DNA from: CAZFAT01 sp964517075
GTDB lineage: Bacteria; Acidobacteriota; Vicinamibacteria; Vicinamibacterales; SCN-69-37
Length of the DNA stretch: 25,949 bases
Direction of reading: 5' to 3'
Assembly (NCBI GenBank): GCA_964517075.1
Contig: CAZFAT010000419.1
Coordinates: 1-25,949, forward strand
Shown: positions 21,569 to 25,949 of the stretch, piece by piece
Position numbering within the stretch: position 1 is the first letter of the stretch
Layout of the letters: each line of letters starts with the position of its first letter
Translations under genes and position numbers: made by a program
Notes under the pieces: model-generated
The model's input: only the letters and a program-made list of their open reading frames with translations
Told to the model about the DNA's origin: nothing
The model's database searches: none

Positions 21569-21574
21569 GATCCC

Positions 21575-22312
21575 GTGCGCATCTGGGATCTTCCGGCGGG
21601 CTACCTGAACCGCCAGAGCCTGCTCGGCGAGCATCGCGAACTGCACGGCATCCACATCATTCTGAGTGAAGGAAAGGCCGGCTACGCGCGGCATCCGGAG
21701 ACCCGGCGATGGCGCGGGGCCCTGAGCGGCCTCGTCCAGCGCCACGCGCTCCTCGCGTCGGAGATGCGTCTGCGGGGCTACGCCGACCGGACTCCGATAC
21801 CGTGCGTGTCGACCGTCACGTGGCCCATGACATTCGTCTCCGAGCCGGGCGAACAGGTCACGCTGCTGCGGCGGAAGTACCTCGGCCGGGAGCCGGGCCG
21901 CATCCCTCTTCCGCGAAATGCCCAGCAGCTCTGGGCCCAGCACAAGTATTCGGTGCTCGCCAGGAGTCCCGTGCTGCATCGCCGCTTTGGCCAGGCCATG
22001 GCTCGACCCCGGTCTCGCGTGCCCATGGCCGACATCCTGCGGGAGCTCCTCCTGATCCTCCGTGAGCCGCCTACGTCGGGTGGGTTCGTGACCGCCATCG
22101 AACACATGTGGGGCCATGTCCGCACGCGCGCCACCGCGGACGAACGGCAACGGGCGAAGAGCGGCGCACTCGAGATGCTCGCGCTGACGCAGAGGCTGGC
22201 CCTTCGGGCGCGCGAACCGCACCTGACGGCGTCTACTGCGCTCAGCGAAGTGGGCGCGTTTCGACAGGCCGAGCCATCCTCGACGCGCGCGTTGACGGCC
22301 CGCGACCCATGA
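21575..22312 (+). CDS. T4 endonuclease V-like N-terminus fused to a YbgA (DUF1722)-like domain
   Basis: 245 aa, GTG start at 21575. Residues 1-75 resemble the pyrimidine-dimer DNA glycosylase/endonuclease V family (PF03013): an N-terminal MRIWDL, then LNRQSLLGEHREL aligned to T4 endonuclease V so that E22 corresponds to its catalytic Glu23 and R21 to Arg22. It lacks Thr2, the T4 N-terminal nucleophile, as the residue after Met is Arg. Residues about 118-183 resemble DUF1722 of YbgA (LWAQHKYSVLARSPVLHRRF, then LREPPTSGGFVTAIEHMWGH). The protein could repair UV damage, but the C-terminal domain's role is unknown. The stop overlaps the ZIP transporter start (ATGA), so the two are translationally coupled. 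Confidence 0.65.
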   Translation: MRIWDLPAGYLNRQSLLGEHRELHGIHIILSEGKAGYARHPETRRWRGALSGLVQRHALLASEMRLRGYADRTPIPCVSTVTWPMTFVSEPGEQVTLLRRKYLGREPGRIPLPRNAQQLWAQHKYSVLARSPVLHRRFGQAMARPRSRVPMADILRELLLILREPPTSGGFVTAIEHMWGHVRTRATADERQRAKSGALEMLALTQRLALRAREPHLTASTALSEVGAFRQAEPSSTRALTARDP

Positions 22313-23085
22313 TGGACGCCTTCGCCAGCCTCAGTCCCATCGTCCAGGCGTTGATCGCCACGGTCGGCACGTATCTGTTGACCGCGATCGGCACGCTGCC
22401 GGTGCTCTTCTTTCGATCCGCACCGCGCCGGCTGATGGACGCGATGATGGGTTTCGCGGCCGGCGTCATGGTGGCTGCGTCCTGCTGGTCGCTCCTGGTG
22501 CCCGCGATCGAGGCGGGTGGAGTGGCCGTGGCCACCGTCGGGCTGCTGGCCGGCGCCGCGTTCCTCTACCTCGCCGACCAGATGCTGCCACACCTCCACG
22601 CGGAGTTTCCCGAAGAGGCGGTCCGCGAGGGGCCGAAGGTCGCCTGGCGCCAGTCCGCCCTGCTGATGCTGGCGATGACGCTGCACAACTTTCCTGAAGG
22701 GATGGCGGTCGGCGTCAGTTTCGGCGGGGGCGACGTCGGCGCCGCGGTCGCGCTCGCCATCGGCATCGGCCTCCAGAACGTGCCGGAAGGCCTGGCGATC
22801 GCCCTGCCGTTGCGGCGCGGCGGCATGAGCCCCGGCCGGGCATTCTTCTGGGGGCAACTGTCTGCCGTCGTCGAGCCCGTGGCCGGCGTGCTGGGCGCCG
22901 CGCTCGTGCTGATGTCGGCGGCGTGGCTGCCGTACGGCATGGCGGCCGCGGCCGGCGCCATGCTCTACGTCGTCGTGGAGGAGCTGTTGCCCGAGACCGT
23001 GCGATCGGGGACCGCCGACGTGGCCACGCTCGGCTTCATCACGGGGTTCGCGGTGATGATGGCCCTGGACAACGCGCTGGGATGA
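22309..23085 (+). CDS. ZIP family metal transporter
   Basis: 258 aa. Start at the ATG at 22309 overlaps the previous stop; a second ATG directly follows at 22312. About eight membrane helices are seen. The two ZIP signature helices are intact: helix IV with H126-N127-F128-P129-E130-G131 and helix V with Q156-N157-V158-P159-E160-G161, where the first His is replaced by Gln. A short loop with His (LPHLHAEFPEE, about 93-103) lies between helices III and IV. It resembles the GufA/ZupT branch and would import zinc or related divalent cations across the inner membrane. It is 9 bp from the convergent hydrogenase-like operon. Confidence 0.9.
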   Translation: MMDAFASLSPIVQALIATVGTYLLTAIGTLPVLFFRSAPRRLMDAMMGFAAGVMVAASCWSLLVPAIEAGGVAVATVGLLAGAAFLYLADQMLPHLHAEFPEEAVREGPKVAWRQSALLMLAMTLHNFPEGMAVGVSFGGGDVGAAVALAIGIGLQNVPEGLAIALPLRRGGMSPGRAFFWGQLSAVVEPVAGVLGAALVLMSAAWLPYGMAAAAGAMLYVVVEELLPETVRSGTADVATLGFITGFAVMMALDNALG

Positions 23086-23094
23086 GCGAGGCCG

Positions 23095-23946
23095 CTAGCC
23101 GGTCTTCCCGCCGACCCGCGCTTCGCGCACGCCCATCGCCACCAGCAACCCGTTGAGGATCGCCTGAGGACGAGGCGGACAGCCGGGCACGTACACGTCC
23201 ACGGGCAGCACACGGTCCACGCCGCCCATCGACGCATACGTGCCCTCGCCGAAGATCCCGCCGCTGCACCCGCAGGCGCCCACGGCGACGACGACGCGCG
23301 GGTCCGGCGCCGCGTCGTAGGTCCGGCGGAGCGCGATCTCCATGTTGCGGGTCACCGGGCCGGTGACGAGCAGCACGTCCGCGTGCCGCGGGCTCGCTAC
23401 GAGATGGATGCCGAAGCGTTCCAGGTCGTAGAGCGGGTTGGTGGTGGCCGCGATCTCCAGTTCGCAGCCGTTGCAACTGCCGGCGTCCACCTGCCGGACG
23501 TGCAGCGAGCGGCCGAGCCGTCCGCGGATCCGCGCCCGAAGCCGTTCGGCGGACTCGTCGAGGCTCGGGCCCTCGGCGGCGTGCACCTCCTGCAGCGCAC
23601 TGTGTCCCGTCGCCGGATCGACCGCGAAGGACGCGCTCGCGGTGAGCTGTTCCCGGCGGTAGGCGGCGACATCCACGTTGGTCGAGACGCTGATCGCCTG
23701 TTCCGGACAGCCGGCGACGCACTCCCGGCACTGGATGCACGCCGCGTACGACAGCGACACGGTCTTCGTGTCGGGCGCCGTCGAGACGGACTGGATCGCG
23801 CCGGTCGGACAGACGCCCGCGCACTCGTCACACGCCGTGCACCGACTGAAATTGATGACGGGAAACCCGAAGGCGGGTACGACCGCGAGCGGGGCCCTCT
23901 CGGTGAGGACCCCGGTTTTCAGACTGGTCAGGATGAGGTTGAACAT
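23095..23946 (-). CDS. Fused two-cluster ferredoxin - hydrogenase-4/NuoB-like small subunit
   Basis: 283 aa. The N-terminal part is a double 4Fe-4S ferredoxin (HyfH/NuoI-like): C36, C39, C42, C46 (CTACDECAGVCP) and C70, C73, C76, C80 (CIQCRECVAGCP). The C-terminal part (about 145-275) is a HyfI/HycG/NuoB-like small subunit with the proximal-cluster cysteines C158, C161 (GSCNGCE), C225 (GACGCSGG) and C256 (VPGCPPRP). HyfH and HyfI are separate proteins in E. coli; here they are one chain. It would carry electrons through three 4Fe-4S clusters on the cytoplasmic arm of a complex-I-like membrane complex. It begins 21 bp after the large-subunit gene and ends the operon; only a weak AGGA ribosome site is seen. 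Confidence 0.88.
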   Translation of the reverse strand: MFNLILTSLKTGVLTERAPLAVVPAFGFPVINFSRCTACDECAGVCPTGAIQSVSTAPDTKTVSLSYAACIQCRECVAGCPEQAISVSTNVDVAAYRREQLTASASFAVDPATGHSALQEVHAAEGPSLDESAERLRARIRGRLGRSLHVRQVDAGSCNGCELEIAATTNPLYDLERFGIHLVASPRHADVLLVTGPVTRNMEIALRRTYDAAPDPRVVVAVGACGCSGGIFGEGTYASMGGVDRVLPVDVYVPGCPPRPQAILNGLLVAMGVREARVGGKTG

Positions 23947-23967
23947 GCAGGTCCTGGCCGGCTCGGA

Positions 23968-25554
23968 TCAGCGATCGCTGCCGGAATACGAGAGGTTGAA
24001 GCTCTTGTTGATGACCGGGAAGTCCGGAATGATGTTGCCCGGCACCGCGTGCACGAGGGCCGGCCAGTTCAGAAAGCTCGGGTCGGTGACCTTGACGCGC
24101 GCGATGTCGCCGCCCTCGTCCGTCGCCACCCAGTGCGTAATCGGGCCGCGCCACGCTTCCACCCATCCGAGCGCCGAGGCGCGGGCGGGCAGCGCGTGAG
24201 GCAGCGCGGCGACGATCGGCGTGTCCGGGAGTGTGCCGAGCACCTGCTGCAGGATCGCCAGCGACTGCTCGACCTCGCGCGCGCGAATCATCAGCCGCGC
24301 GCGGACGTCGCCGCCGTCTTCCACGGGGACCTCGAAGCGCAGCCCGTCGTAGGCGTCGTAGGGGTGGTCGCGCCGCAGGTCCGCGTCGATGCCCGAGGCA
24401 CGCGCCGTCGTGCCGACACTCCCGAGGTCGAGCGCCGCTTGCCGCGCCAGAACGCCCGTGCCGTCCACGCGATCGGTGAACGTGCCGGAATCGATCAGCA
24501 GTGTCACCAGGGCGTCGAACTCCTTCGCGAATCCGTGCAGGTGCCGGCGGAGGAGGTCGCGGCCGCCGGTCGTCAGATCGCGGGCGACGCCGCCGATCCT
24601 GATCGTGCCCCTGAGCAGGCGCGTGCCGAACAACTGGTCCTGGAGGCGGACCAGCCCCTCGCGCAACGCTTGGGCGCGGCTGGCGGGCACCGTAAACGCC
24701 ACGTCCGTCGCCAGGGCGCCGATGTCGGCGACGTGGTTGTACATGCGCTCGAGTTCCAGCAGCACGACACGCAGCACCTGCGCGCGCGCCGGGACGGTCA
24801 CGTCCACGAGCCGCTCGATCGCGTGCGCGTAGGCCAGCGCGTGGCCCACCGCGGTGTCGCCCGAGATCGACTCGGCGAGAAACAGGCCCTGGCGCCACGG
24901 CACGCGTTCGAACCTCTTTTCAGTACCCTTGTGCGTGTAGAACAGACGAAGCTGCAGATACAGCACGGGCTCGCCAGCCACACCAAACCGGAAGTGGCCC
25001 GGTTCGATAATGCCGGCATGCACCGGTCCCACAGGGACCTGGAAGACGCCTTCGCCGGTCACGGGCCGGAACGGGTGAAAGTCCCCCGGAGTCCTGGGCA
25101 CCGGCTGGTCGTCGGGGAAGTCCTTGCGGAGGGCCCACGCGCCGTCCGGCCAGTCATCGTGCAGGGCGACACGCTCCGGGTTCGGATGGCCCCCCGGGAC
25201 GAGGCCGAAGAAGTCCATGACCTCACGCTCGAACCAGTTGGCCGCCGGATGCCGGGCCGCGATGGACGGAAACATGGGGGCTGCCGCATCGACCGGCGCC
25301 GTGATGCGCAGGAAGCAGTGGACGGCCGGCAGCGAGAAGACGTAATGAAGGAGGAAGCCACCCGAGGTGGCGCGGTCGTCGCTCGCAAAGAGCGACAGGA
25401 GCCGTCCCTGCAGGGACTCTCCGAGCGCCAGGTCGGCAAGCGCCGGCACGGCCGCGAGGCTAGTGTCCAGCACGAGCTCGCCGCCGCGCAGCTCGCGGAC
25501 CGATCCGTCGGGCACGCCCAGGGCCTCGGCGACCTTGGTCGAAACAGCGGTCAT
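23968..25554 (-). CDS. HyfG/HycE-like large subunit lacking all Ni-Fe cysteine ligands
   Basis: 528 aa. The N-terminal about 150 residues are a NuoC-like domain (HYVFSLPAVHCFLRI, WFEREVMDFFGL); the rest is NuoD/HycE-like (VPVGPVHAGIIEPGHFRF, LELERMYNHVADIG). In true hydrogenases two CxxC motifs hold the Ni-Fe site. Here the first is replaced by AESISGDTAVGH (227-238) and the second, at the extreme C-terminus, by NLSYSGSDR (520-528). The only cysteine is C80. No C-terminal processing peptide follows. The protein is thus a hydrogenase-derived subunit without a hydrogenase active site, as in the Ehr-type complexes described in bacteria and archaea. GGAGG lies 6 nt before the start, which overlaps the previous stop (ATGA). 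Confidence 0.88.
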   Translation of the reverse strand: MTAVSTKVAEALGVPDGSVRELRGGELVLDTSLAAVPALADLALGESLQGRLLSLFASDDRATSGGFLLHYVFSLPAVHCFLRITAPVDAAAPMFPSIAARHPAANWFEREVMDFFGLVPGGHPNPERVALHDDWPDGAWALRKDFPDDQPVPRTPGDFHPFRPVTGEGVFQVPVGPVHAGIIEPGHFRFGVAGEPVLYLQLRLFYTHKGTEKRFERVPWRQGLFLAESISGDTAVGHALAYAHAIERLVDVTVPARAQVLRVVLLELERMYNHVADIGALATDVAFTVPASRAQALREGLVRLQDQLFGTRLLRGTIRIGGVARDLTTGGRDLLRRHLHGFAKEFDALVTLLIDSGTFTDRVDGTGVLARQAALDLGSVGTTARASGIDADLRRDHPYDAYDGLRFEVPVEDGGDVRARLMIRAREVEQSLAILQQVLGTLPDTPIVAALPHALPARASALGWVEAWRGPITHWVATDEGGDIARVKVTDPSFLNWPALVHAVPGNIIPDFPVINKSFNLSYSGSDR

Positions 25555-25949
25555 TGGCCCCTCCAGACGACATCGGTTGCGGCGCGAATGAGCGCCATCA
25601 GCGGCGCCGGCAGATAGAAGGCGGAGACGACGGCCAGGATCGCGGCCACGATGGCGGTGCCCAGGCCCAGGTCGATCCGCTCGACCGGTGCGGCGCCTGT
25701 GATCGTCCGCGGCGGACCGAGGACGAGGCGGCCGACCTGATAGGCGACGGCGCAGAACAGGACGATGAGCGCGGCGAGGAAGACGGCGGTCGTCGTGAGA
25801 TGCGTGCTGACGAAGCCGGCCCGGAGGATCATCATCTCGCTGAAAAACAGGCCGAACGGCGGCGAGCCGGTGATCATCACGGCCGCGAGCACGAATAGCG
25901 CACTGGCCATGGGTGCGCGCGCGAACGTGCCACCGCCGATCTTGTCGAA
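25551..25949 (-). CDS. hyfF: HyfF-like (NuoL/N antiporter-type) membrane subunit, C-terminal part
   Basis: Partial: the frame is open to the right edge, starting FDKIGGGTFARAP, so the N-terminal bulk of the protein lies outside the window. The visible 132 residues have at least three membrane helices. ITGSPPFGLFFSEMMILRAGF is a hallmark of HyfF/NuoN-type proton-pumping subunits (SPPxxLFxSE). A helix (VFLAALIVLFCAVAYQVGRLV) and a final one (LGTAIVAAILAVVSAFYLPA) follow. Its stop overlaps the large-subunit start by 4 nt, so it belongs to the same operon. It would translocate protons or sodium ions, driven by electron flow in the cytoplasmic arm. Confidence 0.85.
   Translation of the reverse strand, partial: FDKIGGGTFARAPMASALFVLAAVMITGSPPFGLFFSEMMILRAGFVSTHLTTTAVFLAALIVLFCAVAYQVGRLVLGPPRTITGAAPVERIDLGLGTAIVAAILAVVSAFYLPAPLMALIRAATDVVWRGQ

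Noticed and set aside
23383..25617. Very long plus-strand open frame opposite the hydrogenase-like genes
   Set aside because: Spans two genes on the other strand and has no recognisable domain. The minus-strand proteins have clear Fe-S and complex-I-like motifs.
1..25949. CRISPR arrays, insertion sequences and transposases
   Set aside because: No regularly spaced direct repeats and no transposase motifs were seen. The only recombinase is the tyrosine integrase.

Overview
This is a GC-rich bacterial chromosomal segment. The gene content points to an uncultured Acidobacteriota, probably of the Vicinamibacteria type: tandem secreted carboxypeptidase-regulatory-like (beta-sandwich repeat) proteins, a secreted amidohydrolase, a quinoprotein-like propeller, a neutral-ceramidase-like enzyme and a hydrogenase-4-like membrane complex. 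The taxonomic assignment is inference only; no rRNA is present.

Region 1 (1-2220) looks like the end of an integrated mobile element. A partial reading frame is followed by three consecutive very small double-CxxC zinc-ribbon proteins and a complete tyrosine recombinase. The recombinase ends about 100 bp from the 3' end of a tRNA-Cys gene, the classic attachment-site position. Region 2 (2217-3000) holds tRNA-Cys(GCA) and tRNA-Gly(GCC), both on the minus strand. Upstream of them is a block of strong hairpins ending in a minus-strand intrinsic terminator, which I read as a candidate unrecognised structured RNA.

Region 3 (3040-14935) is ordinary host chromosome: a TPR-membrane-DUF2914 protein; a small exported protein and a PQQ-propeller protein (minus); a three-gene ABC-2 exporter (plus); a YbiT-type ABC-F ATPase (minus); a secreted six-cysteine protein divergent from a ceramidase-like hydrolase; and an AI-2E/PerM family permease (minus). 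Region 4 (15009-21516) has a secreted amidohydrolase interrupted by a four-helix membrane insertion, a small exported protein, and a tandem pair of large secreted carboxypeptidase-regulatory-like proteins.

Region 5 (21575-23085) is a two-gene operon: a T4 endonuclease V-like / YbgA(DUF1722)-like fusion translationally coupled to a ZIP metal transporter. Region 6 (23095-25949, minus, running off the right edge) is a hydrogenase-4-like operon: the end of a HyfF-like antiporter subunit, a HyfG/HycE-like large subunit that has lost all four Ni-Fe cysteine ligands, and a fused ferredoxin-small subunit protein that keeps its iron-sulfur ligands. This is best read as an energy-converting-hydrogenase-related (Ehr-type) complex, not a true hydrogenase.

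Two start architectures coexist. Some genes have clear Shine-Dalgarno sequences. Several others have a -10-like hexamer only 6-12 nt before the start codon and no Shine-Dalgarno, suggesting leaderless transcripts.
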